From positions 1-33,003 of the forward strand of contig MIAO01000125.1 in the NCBI GenBank assembly GCA_001829155.1: 33,003 nt of DNA, read 5' to 3'. This document shows, piece by piece, positions 23,527 to 30,382 of this stretch; positions within the stretch are counted from its first letter, which is position 1; every line of letters starts with the position of its first letter. The notes under the pieces were generated by a model. The model saw only the letters and a program-made list of their open reading frames with translations. It was not told the origin of the DNA and ran no database searches. The DNA comes from Spirochaetes bacterium GWB1_36_13. Its GTDB lineage: Bacteria > Spirochaetota > GWB1-36-13. The translations under genes were made by a program, and so were the position numbers.

Positions 23527-24255
23527 TTATGATTTCTTGCTGATAACGATTTCAACCTTGCGTTTTTCTTTGCCGGAATTGACTCCCAACCCTTTTACTT
23601 TAATCTTTTTCAAAGAAATACCTGATTTCCAAGAAAGGTATTCTGCAGTTTCCCGTGCTCTCCAGAGAGAAAGAAACTGATTGAAACGATTTGACCCGTC
23701 GGTTGTTGTATATCCTTTTACAAAAAGACTGGCTTTTGGATTTTTTTTCAAAATACTGATTATCTCAGGTATTTTCTTTTCTAAATCGACTTTTAATTGA
23801 TAAGGCACTTCTCCCCGGTTTCGAAAATAAGGGTAAAAAACAGCTTTAAAAAGAATTTTTTCTTTTTTGATACTTTCTTTTTTTGCAAGGGCTTTCATGG
23901 CTTCTTCGTCTCTCTTTTTTAAAGCGAGAGCCGCTGCTTCAGCCTCTTCTTTTTGTTTCTGTTCTTCGGCTTGTTTTAAAGCAAGCGCATTTGCCTCTTC
24001 TTCTTTTTGTTCTTCAGCCTGTTTTAAAGCAAGCGCATTTGCTTCTTCCTCTTTTTGTTTTAAGGCGAGAGCAGCTTCTTCTTCTTTATTTAAATCCGCG
24101 GTTGCCTGATTGATTTCTTCTTTCAGTTCCGCTGTTTTTTCCTGATTTTTGGTTTCTTCCTGCTGGATATCCTGTTTTTCAGGTTTGACGGCTTCTTCTC
24201 CGCAGGCAGTCATCAGAAAGACGCTCACGGCAAGAATAATTATTTTTTTAATCAT
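23527..24255 (-). CDS. OmpA-domain lipoprotein with Ala/Glu/Lys coiled-coil repeats
   Basis: The 242-residue lipoprotein has a signal peptide and lipobox 'LMTAC' (Cys 18). A long Glu/Ala/Lys-rich helix at about 35-125 is built partly of 16-residue repeats ('EEEANALALKQAEEQK'). An OmpA-C-like domain lies at about 130-240: 'KASLFVKGYTTTDGSNRFNQFLSLWRARETAEYL' and 'IKVKGLGVNSGKEKRKVEIVI', where the peptidoglycan-binding Asp/Arg positions are plausibly present. It probably tethers the outer membrane to peptidoglycan, with the helix as spacer. GAGGG lies upstream of the ATG. Confidence 0.85.
   Translation of the reverse strand: MIKKIIILAVSVFLMTACGEEAVKPEKQDIQQEETKNQEKTAELKEEINQATADLNKEEEAALALKQKEEEANALALKQAEEQKEEEANALALKQAEEQKQKEEAEAAALALKKRDEEAMKALAKKESIKKEKILFKAVFYPYFRNRGEVPYQLKVDLEKKIPEIISILKKNPKASLFVKGYTTTDGSNRFNQFLSLWRARETAEYLSWKSGISLKKIKVKGLGVNSGKEKRKVEIVISKKS
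23974..24069 (-). repeat. 48-base tandem repeat in the OmpA-type lipoprotein gene
   Basis: Two nearly identical 48-base units (23974-24021 and 24022-24069, the second diverging at its end) encode the 16-residue coiled-coil repeat. Copy number could vary between strains and change spacer length. Confidence 0.7.
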
Positions 24256-24308
24256 TTTATAATCCCTCGTAAAAAGAATAGATTCTGAATTTAAGTATCG
24301 AAATTTGA

Positions 24309-24920
24309 TTATTTTTTCTTTAATAAGACCGAATACCAGGTTGGAAATGGAAATTTTCCCTCCAGAAAAAAAGCAGGCCAGCAGGAATAAATTTTTTCTA
24401 TTTTAAACTCTTTTGTTTTTTCAACAATCTCTTCAAGTTTTTCAAGAGGGGTAAAGTTTTCCTGAGGCCATTGCTCCATAGCGCCCAGACTGACCATGTT
24501 TTCCAGAAAAAAATCGTTCCAGTAGTTGTGAACAAACTCATCCACAAAAACAAAACCATCTTTTTGAATAATTTTTGCTAACCGTTTTAAAAATAATTTT
24601 TTATCCTGTATATAACGGATAACCGCACCCATAATTACCAGATCAAACTCTTTTTCCTGAAAACAGGCAGTAAAATCATCATTGACATCGAAAGGAAAAT
24701 CACAGGGAGCAAATTTGTCCAGCGTTTTGACACAGGCGCATTTTTCTTTCAGCATTTCAGTGGTAAACTGAGGACCGCTGCCCATATCCAGAACTTTTTT
24801 GTTTTTCAAACGAATGTTTTCAGCTATGATATTCATCCGGTAGAAAGAAACCCATTTCAGATGCCTGAGTTTTTCTTTCCAGAGATTCAGATCTTTCTGC
24901 CAGTTTTCATAGAGTCTCAT
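24309..24920 (-). CDS. class I SAM-dependent methyltransferase, last gene of the thiL operon
   Basis: The ATG overlaps the thiL stop codon by one base (TGATG at 24922-24918), the typical coupled start, giving 203 residues. SAM motif I is 'KKVLDMGSGPQFTTEML' (about 41-57), with an acidic loop ('VKTLDKFAP') and 'FDLVIMGAVIRYIQD' later. The cofactor Gly loop is 'GSGPQ' rather than GxGxG, but this is within the class I range. Coupling to thiL suggests a job in the same pathway. The substrate is unknown. Confidence 0.78.
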   Translation of the reverse strand: MRLYENWQKDLNLWKEKLRHLKWVSFYRMNIIAENIRLKNKKVLDMGSGPQFTTEMLKEKCACVKTLDKFAPCDFPFDVNDDFTACFQEKEFDLVIMGAVIRYIQDKKLFLKRLAKIIQKDGFVFVDEFVHNYWNDFFLENMVSLGAMEQWPQENFTPLEKLEEIVEKTKEFKIEKIYSCWPAFFLEGKFPFPTWYSVLLKKK

Positions 24921-25852
24921 CACAGCCAATGGGAAAACCCTTTTTCGTTTATTTCTTGCATATTTAATAATACGCTTTTTTCTTTTTTCTTCAAAATAAT
25001 TTTGTTTTTTTCTTCAGTAATTTTTCCAATACAATTTATTTTCAATTGATATTTATTTTCAATTAATTTTGTATCAATTTTTTTCGAGGATGTAAAAAGA
25101 ATCTCATAGTCTTCTCCTCCATAGTAAGCAAAATCCTTTTCAGGAATTGATGAAGCATAGGGAACCGCTTCATCATCGATTACGGCTCCTTTACCGCTTT
25201 CCTCCAGAATTCGGGACAAGTCTTTGAAAAGCCCATCGCTGATATCCGCTGCTGCATTTACTTTGTTTTTCAGAACTTCAGATACTTCCAAGCGGACAGG
25301 AGGAAAAAGATGGTTTTTGATATCTTTGTCTGAAAGATCATGTCCTTTTTCCTTGATTTTTGAAAAGCCAAAAGAAGAACTCCCAAGATTTCCAGTTACA
25401 TAAATCAAGTCTCCTGTTTGTGCGTTTTTTCTAAGCCAGGGCTGGCGGCTCAGACTTTTTCCAATACAGGTGACTGAAATAAAAAAATGAGGCGAATTGA
25501 CCGTATCGCCCCCGATAATAGGAATATTCCATTGGGAACAGTATTGATAAAAAAAATGGTAGAGTTTTTCCAGGCGGGATGTTTTTTCTTTCGGACATCC
25601 GACACCAATCAGGAAAAAAATGGGTTTTCCTCCATCAGAGACAATATCGCTGATATTAACAGCCAATGCTTTATATGCCAGAGCCTGAAGAGGAATTTCA
25701 GGATAAAAATGCACTCCTTCCACTAAAAGGTCTTTGGTTGCCAAGCCTGTTTTGGAAGAGAGTTGAAAAACGGCAGAATCGTTCCCAATGCTTTTTTCCC
25801 ATGAATTTGGGAATTTTTTTTTAATTTCTCTGATAAAATCAAATTCGTTCAT
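24920..25852 (-). CDS. thiL: thiamine-monophosphate kinase
   Basis: ThiL phosphorylates thiamine monophosphate to the active cofactor thiamine diphosphate. At 310 residues it has family landmarks: 'SIGNDSAVF' (23-28), 'ATKDLLVEGVHF', 'NISDIVSDGGKP', 'IIGGDTVNSP', 'AADISDGLFKDLSRI' and 'FAYYGGEDYEILFTSS'. Two changes stand out: the first Asp of the canonical GDD in motif 1 is Asn 24, and the usual SDI-x-AMGG reads SDIVSDGG. The gene overlaps the upstream phosphoribosyltransferase gene by 14 bases, and the methyltransferase start overlaps its stop. The fold is secure, and the substrate may have drifted. Confidence 0.9.
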   Translation of the reverse strand: MNEFDFIREIKKKFPNSWEKSIGNDSAVFQLSSKTGLATKDLLVEGVHFYPEIPLQALAYKALAVNISDIVSDGGKPIFFLIGVGCPKEKTSRLEKLYHFFYQYCSQWNIPIIGGDTVNSPHFFISVTCIGKSLSRQPWLRKNAQTGDLIYVTGNLGSSSFGFSKIKEKGHDLSDKDIKNHLFPPVRLEVSEVLKNKVNAAADISDGLFKDLSRILEESGKGAVIDDEAVPYASSIPEKDFAYYGGEDYEILFTSSKKIDTKLIENKYQLKINCIGKITEEKNKIILKKKEKSVLLNMQEINEKGFSHWL

Positions 25853-26243
25853 TCATGATCCATGGGAAGGGAAAGCAGTTTTCATCAAAAAGGCTGATAT
25901 CGGCTTTTCCATTGACAGCTAAAGAAATGATTTTTCCTCCCTTTTTTTCCAGTTCTTCTTTTGCTTTTAAAAGAGTTGAACCTGTTTTCACCCGGTCTTC
26001 CACTAAAAGAATTTTTTTACCGGAAAGGGGTTTTTCAGGGAGTTTGACACAAAGGGGAGAGTCGAAAACAACCTGGTGGAGATCGTTTCGATACTGAAAC
26101 CAGATAAAATCCAGGTCTTTTTTTAAAAAACCTGCCAGCATGGCAGCGGGAATAATCCCGCCCCGGGCTATTCCAACGATTAAATCGATTTCAGGAAAAG
26201 CAATTTCCCTGATTCTTGCCTTGATATCTTCAAGCATTTTCAT
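25839..26243 (-). CDS. phosphoribosyltransferase-fold protein (COG2236-like)
   Basis: This 134-residue type I phosphoribosyltransferase has 'DLIVGIARGGIIPAAMLA' (the pyrophosphate-loop region, about 20-37) and the PRPP loop 'ILLVEDRVKTGSTL' at 78-91, with E82/D83 in place of the common DD. It is shorter than purine salvage enzymes, closer to COG2236-type proteins. It overlaps the membrane gene upstream by 14 bases and thiL downstream by 14 bases. Its acceptor base cannot be told. The operon suggests a nucleobase, thiamine fragment or nucleoside salvage role. Confidence 0.82.
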   Translation of the reverse strand: MKMLEDIKARIREIAFPEIDLIVGIARGGIIPAAMLAGFLKKDLDFIWFQYRNDLHQVVFDSPLCVKLPEKPLSGKKILLVEDRVKTGSTLLKAKEELEKKGGKIISLAVNGKADISLFDENCFPFPWIMNERI

Positions 26244-26754
26244 TTTTTTTATCTAAATAGAGCGCAATCCCGCCGCCTAAAACAAGCTGGATAAAAAGCC
26301 CGATAAAGCCTTTTTGAAAATCGTTCCATAAAAGAGGGGAGGAAAGTCCCAAAAACACGCCCAATCCTAGACCGGCAGACTGATAAAAAAGAAAACTCAA
26401 GAGAAATGCCCATTTGAGTTTTAAATAGAGTTTGGCTATGAGGAGAAAATAGGCTGAAACAAAAAAAAGAGATTTAGCGATCACCATAAAAAGCATTAGA
26501 CCTGAGGGCATTCCAGTGACCAGAAAGGAAAAAAGAGGAAGAAAAAGCGAAGAAGCGGCTCCGATTTCGATACCGAAAAAAAGAAGACCTGCAAGAGTGA
26601 AAAAATAAACTGGAAGAAACAATTTTCCAGCTCCGGGGAAATAGGAATGAAGAAGGAGGAGGAAAAGAGATTCTAATGCCAGTAAAAAAAAGAAAAGAAG
26701 AGTTTTTTTCTGGAGAGAAAAATTGGAAAGACTGATTTGTTGTTTCAATGACAT
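26230..26754 (-). CDS. small integral membrane protein, possible ECF transporter S component
   Basis: The 174-residue protein is almost entirely hydrophobic, with about five to six transmembrane helices ('TLLFFFLLALESLFLLLL', 'AKLYLKLKWAFLLSFLFYQ' and 'GFIGLFIQLVLGGGIALYLD' among them). Size and topology fit substrate-capture S components of energy-coupling factor vitamin transporters, which often sit next to genes for use of the captured compound, such as thiL. No S-component signature is clear enough to be certain. AAGGAG lies six bases before the ATG. It begins 12 bases after the DUF362 gene and overlaps the phosphoribosyltransferase gene by 14 bases. Confidence 0.6.
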   Translation of the reverse strand: MSLKQQISLSNFSLQKKTLLFFFLLALESLFLLLLHSYFPGAGKLFLPVYFFTLAGLLFFGIEIGAASSLFLPLFSFLVTGMPSGLMLFMVIAKSLFFVSAYFLLIAKLYLKLKWAFLLSFLFYQSAGLGLGVFLGLSSPLLWNDFQKGFIGLFIQLVLGGGIALYLDKKNENA

Positions 26755-26766
26755 TTTATACTCCTT

Positions 26767-27870
26767 CTATTGTATTTTAATAAGTTCATAAGCGTCATTC
26801 AGCCCGAGTTTTTTGAGACAGCTCAAGGTGTAGTCCACCGGGATTTCGGGGCGGATTTCCTGAAAGATATTTTTCTGGTTTTTGATTTTGTCTGAGAAAG
26901 AGCTATTCGGATTGGGGCGTGAAAGATTGACCTTGTCCAAAGTGGCTCTATCCAGAGCTAAAAAATTGGAAGATGCGAAAATTCCCACATCGTTGACAAT
27001 CGGAGTATCATTTGCCGGCCAGCAGTCGCAGTCGGGAGTAATATTAACCGCAAAATTGATATAAAAAGATTTATCCTGAAATACTTGATGGACAGCAAAA
27101 GCGTATTCTGCCAGTTTTTCAAGAAAAACCTCATGGTGTTCGTTGAAAGCAGGAAGAATGGAAGAGTAATTACAGGCAGCCACGCATTGTCCGCAGCCGA
27201 TACAGACTGTTTTGTCTATAACCGCTTTGTTGTCTTTCATGGAAATAGCCCCAGCGCGACAAACCCTGAAACACTGCCGGCATCCCACACATTTTTCAGG
27301 ATTGGCATTGGGCTTAGAAGAAGAATGCTGTTCCAGTTTACCGGCAATAGAACTGCAGCCCATCGCCATATTTTTAATAGCGCCTCCGAAGCCCGCTTCC
27401 ATATGTCCTTTAAAGTGAGTGAGAAAAATAATTTTATCCGCTTCCAGAATTCCGGATGCGATTTTTGCTTTTTTGATATGTTTCTGGTTGATCTCGATTT
27501 CTTTATAGTTTAGCCCCCTGAGACCATCTGCCGCGATAAAGGGAGTTCTTGTTGTTGTATAGGAATAGCCGTGAAGAATAGCTGTTTCAGAATGATCCAC
27601 CGCATTGTGTCTTCCTCCGCTGTAGAGGGTGTTGGTGTCTGTAAAAAAAGGTTTCCCTCCTGCCTGTCTTACGAGTTCGGCGGTAATCCTTGCGTAGTTA
27701 TGATTGACATAACCCAGATTTCCCCTTTCTCCCACATGTACTTTGATAGCGACCAGTTCGCCTTTTTTGATCAAATCTTTCATGCCTGATTGAATCAGAA
27801 GTTTTTCAAATTTGGTTTCAATGGAATTTCCATAAAAAGCGTGCATGTCTGTAAAAAAAACCTTATTCAT
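26767..27870 (-). CDS. DUF362 protein with two 4Fe-4S ferredoxin clusters
   Basis: This 367-residue cytoplasmic protein has a DUF362 domain over about residues 40-330, beginning 'LVAIKVHVGERGNLGYV'. Inserted in it are two 4Fe-4S binding motifs: C194/C197/C200/C204 ('CVGCRQCFRVC') and C223/C226/C229/C233 ('CIGCGQCVAAC'). 'THFKGHMEAGFGGAIKNMAMGC' is a family hallmark. DUF362 proteins are common in anaerobes and their reaction is unknown, though electron transfer is implied by the clusters. It is the first gene of the five-gene operon and has a near-consensus promoter. AAGGTG precedes the ATG. Confidence 0.9.
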   Translation of the reverse strand: MNKVFFTDMHAFYGNSIETKFEKLLIQSGMKDLIKKGELVAIKVHVGERGNLGYVNHNYARITAELVRQAGGKPFFTDTNTLYSGGRHNAVDHSETAILHGYSYTTTRTPFIAADGLRGLNYKEIEINQKHIKKAKIASGILEADKIIFLTHFKGHMEAGFGGAIKNMAMGCSSIAGKLEQHSSSKPNANPEKCVGCRQCFRVCRAGAISMKDNKAVIDKTVCIGCGQCVAACNYSSILPAFNEHHEVFLEKLAEYAFAVHQVFQDKSFYINFAVNITPDCDCWPANDTPIVNDVGIFASSNFLALDRATLDKVNLSRPNPNSSFSDKIKNQKNIFQEIRPEIPVDYTLSCLKKLGLNDAYELIKIQ

Positions 27871-27901
27871 AGGACACCTTTTTTACTGAAGTTAAAATTT
27901 A

Positions 27902-27930
27902 AATATAATGATAAAAAAGAAGAATGTCTA
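27902..27930 (-). promoter_or_regulatory. sigma-70 promoter for the DUF362-thiL operon
   Basis: TAGACA (27930-27925) and TATATT (27907-27902) on the minus strand are 17 bases apart, each 5 of 6 to consensus. It is insulated from the upstream gene by the palindrome at 27944-27965. The leader is about 25 bases. Confidence 0.6.
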
Positions 27931-27943
27931 TTGTTTGTAAAGG

Positions 27944-27965
27944 AGGCGCTCTTTAAAGAGCGCCT
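27944..27965. terminator. 22-base perfect palindrome, likely terminator of the repeat lipoprotein gene
   Basis: AGGCGCTC-TTTAAA-GAGCGCCT is perfectly self-complementary and GC-rich in the arms. It lies 17 bases downstream of the lipoprotein stop codon. The following T-tract on the minus strand is short (CCTTTAC), so termination may be partial. Confidence 0.6.
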
Positions 27966-27981
27966 GTTTGAAAAGATTGAA

Positions 27982-29862
27982 TTATTTGTTTTTCCCGTTA
28001 GATTTGCCGTTTCCATTAGAAGTGTCAACAGTAGTTTTTGTAGTTGAAACAGGAGTTTCTTCTACAACTGTTTTCTTCCCGTTTTTATCTTTTTTAGTTT
28101 TCACTTTTTTAGTTTTAACAGTTTTTTCTTTTTTTACTTTAATGTTGACAGAAGCTTGTTTTTTAACAGTTTTTCCTTTAGGATTGACCGCTTCTACAAT
28201 TAACCCGATTTTACCGACAGTGTTGGTTTCAAGAGTAAAAGTAGTGGTTCCCGGATTAAAAACAGTCAGAGGTTTTGTTTTTTCGTTGGTAGTGTAATAA
28301 GCTTTAGATGCTGTAACAGTGGTTTTTCCTTTGTTTGTTACGCTCCATGTTACAAGCGCTTTTCCGTTTTCAGAAACAACGCTGACAGCTTTTACTTTAA
28401 TAGAAAATTTACTTCCTGTAACTTTAACGCCTGATTTTTTTACTATCTTTTTTCCATTAGGGTTAACTACTTCTATTACCCATTTTAAATCACCTGTCTT
28501 TGAAGTTACAACAGTGAAAGTTCTTTGACCTGGTTGAAAAATAGAAGGAACTTGAATATCAGATTCCGCATTTTCTATATAGGATTTGACTGCCTTGATT
28601 GGTTCTGTTCCTTTGTTTGTAATCACCCAAGTGATTTCAATTTGATCTTTACTGATCTTTGTTTTTTTAACTTTAATTGAAAAACCGAATTTAATCTTTT
28701 CTTTTTTCTCTTTTCCTTTTCCGGTTGTTTCAACTACTTCTTCGTCAGCAGTTGTTTCAGAAGTGTTTGCATCTTCTTCTACGGTTGCGTTTTCAATGAT
28801 AGTTGATTCTGCTTCTTCAGCAGGAGTTTCTATGTCAGACTCGTTTATTAAATCTCCGCCTGTAACAACGGTTTGTTCTTCTACAGTTGTTACCATTTCT
28901 TCAGTCACAGTTTCCTGAGTAGAAGAAGTTGATGTGGTGGTAGTTGTTCCGTTTCCATTGTTAGAGCCGGCGTTGCTGTTGTTAGAAGCAGTAGTAGAAG
29001 TGGAGCTTCCATTGGAAGAGGAAGAAGCGGTGGTGGAAGTAGCGCTTCCGTTGGTTGCATTAGAGGAAGAAGAAGCGTTATTAGAACCAGTATTGCTGTT
29101 GTTAGAAGCAGTAGTGGAAGCGGTGCTTGTGTTGGAAGAGGAAGAAGCAGAAGTAGTGCTTCCGTTGGTTGTGTTAGAGGAAGAAGAAGCGTTATTAGAA
29201 CCAGTATTGCTGTTGTTAGAAGCAGTAGTGGAAGATCCGTTATTAGCGCCAGTATTGGTAGAGGAAACAGCGGTAGTCGTCGTTGTTCCGTTGTTGGAAG
29301 TATCGGCGGTAGTGCTTTCAGTTGTTCCGGTAGAAGAAACGGTTGTAGAATCTGTGGCTGTTGTAGAGGTTGAAGCGACTGTTGTTGTATCAGCAGCGGT
29401 TGTTTCAGTGGTAGAAGTTGTAGATTCGGATGGAGTGGTCGTCTCTGTAGTATTAACCGTAGTGTTTGTATCCGTAGTAGAGGCGGTAGAATCTTGAGTG
29501 GTTTGCGAGTCTTCTATTATTTCAATAATAAAAGTCCTTTCAACAACCGGAGATTTTCCCCAGCCTGTTTTCATTGCAATCCCTTTAATAGTGGTTGTTT
29601 TATAGATTTTAAAAGGACCTTCGTATAACGATCCGTTTTTATCAGACGGTTCAGATTCATCAGTGGTGTAATAAACCTTTATTCCCTGAATAGGAATGTT
29701 AATGCTGATCAGTTTGCTGTTGTCTGCTTTATTTTCGCCTGCTAGATAAATTGCGGGAGACGAAAGCTGTCCTATTTGATCAGGGAGCTGTTCTCCATTG
29801 TAACATCCAGTAGCAAACAGAAATAATATACCAAATCCTGCTAAAATTAATCTTACTCTCAT
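27982..29862 (-). CDS. large surface lipoprotein: chitobiase-like C-terminal-type domain, Ser/Thr/Asn repeat region, two Ig-like domains
   Basis: The 626-residue lipoprotein has a signal peptide and lipobox 'LFATGC' (Cys 20). Residues 45-112 match the beta-hexosaminidase C-terminal-like fold ('IQGIKVYYTTDESEPSDKNG', 'YKTTTIKGIAMKTGW'), often used as a carbohydrate or surface display module. A Ser/Thr/Asn low-complexity stalk (about 115-345) with 38-residue repeats follows, then an acidic stretch, two related beta-sandwich domains (about 390-480 and 480-570, each with 'WVITNKGTEPIKA'/'WSVTNKGKTTVTA'), and a Lys/Thr-rich tail that could bind anionic surfaces. The stalk would lift the domains off the cell. 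AAGGAGG precedes the ATG by five bases. Confidence 0.82.
   Translation of the reverse strand: MRVRLILAGFGILFLFATGCYNGEQLPDQIGQLSSPAIYLAGENKADNSKLISINIPIQGIKVYYTTDESEPSDKNGSLYEGPFKIYKTTTIKGIAMKTGWGKSPVVERTFIIEIIEDSQTTQDSTASTTDTNTTVNTTETTTPSESTTSTTETTAADTTTVASTSTTATDSTTVSSTGTTESTTADTSNNGTTTTTAVSSTNTGANNGSSTTASNNSNTGSNNASSSSNTTNGSTTSASSSSNTSTASTTASNNSNTGSNNASSSSNATNGSATSTTASSSSNGSSTSTTASNNSNAGSNNGNGTTTTTSTSSTQETVTEEMVTTVEEQTVVTGGDLINESDIETPAEEAESTIIENATVEEDANTSETTADEEVVETTGKGKEKKEKIKFGFSIKVKKTKISKDQIEITWVITNKGTEPIKAVKSYIENAESDIQVPSIFQPGQRTFTVVTSKTGDLKWVIEVVNPNGKKIVKKSGVKVTGSKFSIKVKAVSVVSENGKALVTWSVTNKGKTTVTASKAYYTTNEKTKPLTVFNPGTTTFTLETNTVGKIGLIVEAVNPKGKTVKKQASVNIKVKKEKTVKTKKVKTKKDKNGKKTVVEETPVSTTKTTVDTSNGNGKSNGKNK
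29038..29234 (-). repeat. 114-base repeats in the lipoprotein stalk
   Basis: Two near-identical blocks of about 83 bases start at about 29038 and 29152, a 114-base period encoding a 38-residue Ser/Thr/Asn unit. Diverged partial copies continue on both sides. Such repeats are prone to copy-number change. Confidence 0.7.
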
Positions 29863-30382
29863 GATATCCTCCTTGAGATCGATTTTTTTAAAATACTCTT
29901 TTAAAGAAAACGGTTCTTATTATTTAACATATACTTTATTTTAAATATATATAAATAACTGCAATATTTATACCAACTACAAATAAAAAGACAACACATT
30001 AACAATCAATAGATTTTCTTTTAGACAAAATGTCAAAAAAAATCTAAAAGATGTTTTTTTGCAACAAAAAAACAAATATAAAAACAGTATTGTTTTGAAT
30101 GTTAATCACATAACAGTTTTTTATAGATCATGTTGTTTTTTTGCAATATATGTTGTAGTGAAACAACTATAAAAAATATATCAATTATTTAAAAAAAGCT
30201 ACTAATATTCTGTTAATATATTTGTTTTCGGATTTTTTGCAAGTAAAATCGATAAAAAATATACAAAACTGAATATAAAATACCGGACTCTGTGCAGTCT
30301 ATTGGGAAGGGTTTTTTTGCGTGGCAATTTTTGGGTACGAGAAAGCCTCCTCGTTCATATTGAGGAGGCATGTTTGTTTAAT
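29863..30382. other. 520-base AT-rich intergenic region with a repeated T-tract/GCAA motif
   Basis: No coding frame is visible. It holds T6-7-GC(A/G) motifs ending near 30064, 30146, 30242 and 30321, with spacing of about 80-96 bases. The 13-base TGTTTTTTTGCAA is exactly repeated at 30052 and 30134. An inverted repeat CTTTTAGA/TCTAAAAG (30018-30050) is followed by seven Ts on the plus strand. A weak plus-strand promoter (TTGCAA at 30237-30242, TATACA 17 bases later) precedes a more GC-rich patch (about 30290-30370). Part must be the leader of the minus-strand lipoprotein gene. Confidence 0.5.
30345..30369. terminator. hairpin terminator after the PHA-synthase-like gene
   Basis: GCCTCCTC (30345-30352) and GAGGAGGC (30362-30369) form a perfect eight-pair GC-rich stem over a 9-base loop, 13 bases past the stop codon. 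The minus-strand tail is TTTCTCG, a short U-tract. Confidence 0.65.

Noticed and set aside
28934-29497. A 187-residue Val/Leu/Glu-rich frame on the plus strand
   Set aside because: It is the antisense shadow of the Ser/Thr repeat region of the lipoprotein gene; its repeats arise from that low-complexity DNA and it has no ribosome binding site.
30290-30372. Resemblance of 'ACGAGAAAGCCTCC' to the core of a cyclic-di-GMP (GEMM) riboswitch
   Set aside because: The rest of the riboswitch core and its tetraloop receptor are missing and the GCCTCC part belongs to a simple terminator stem.
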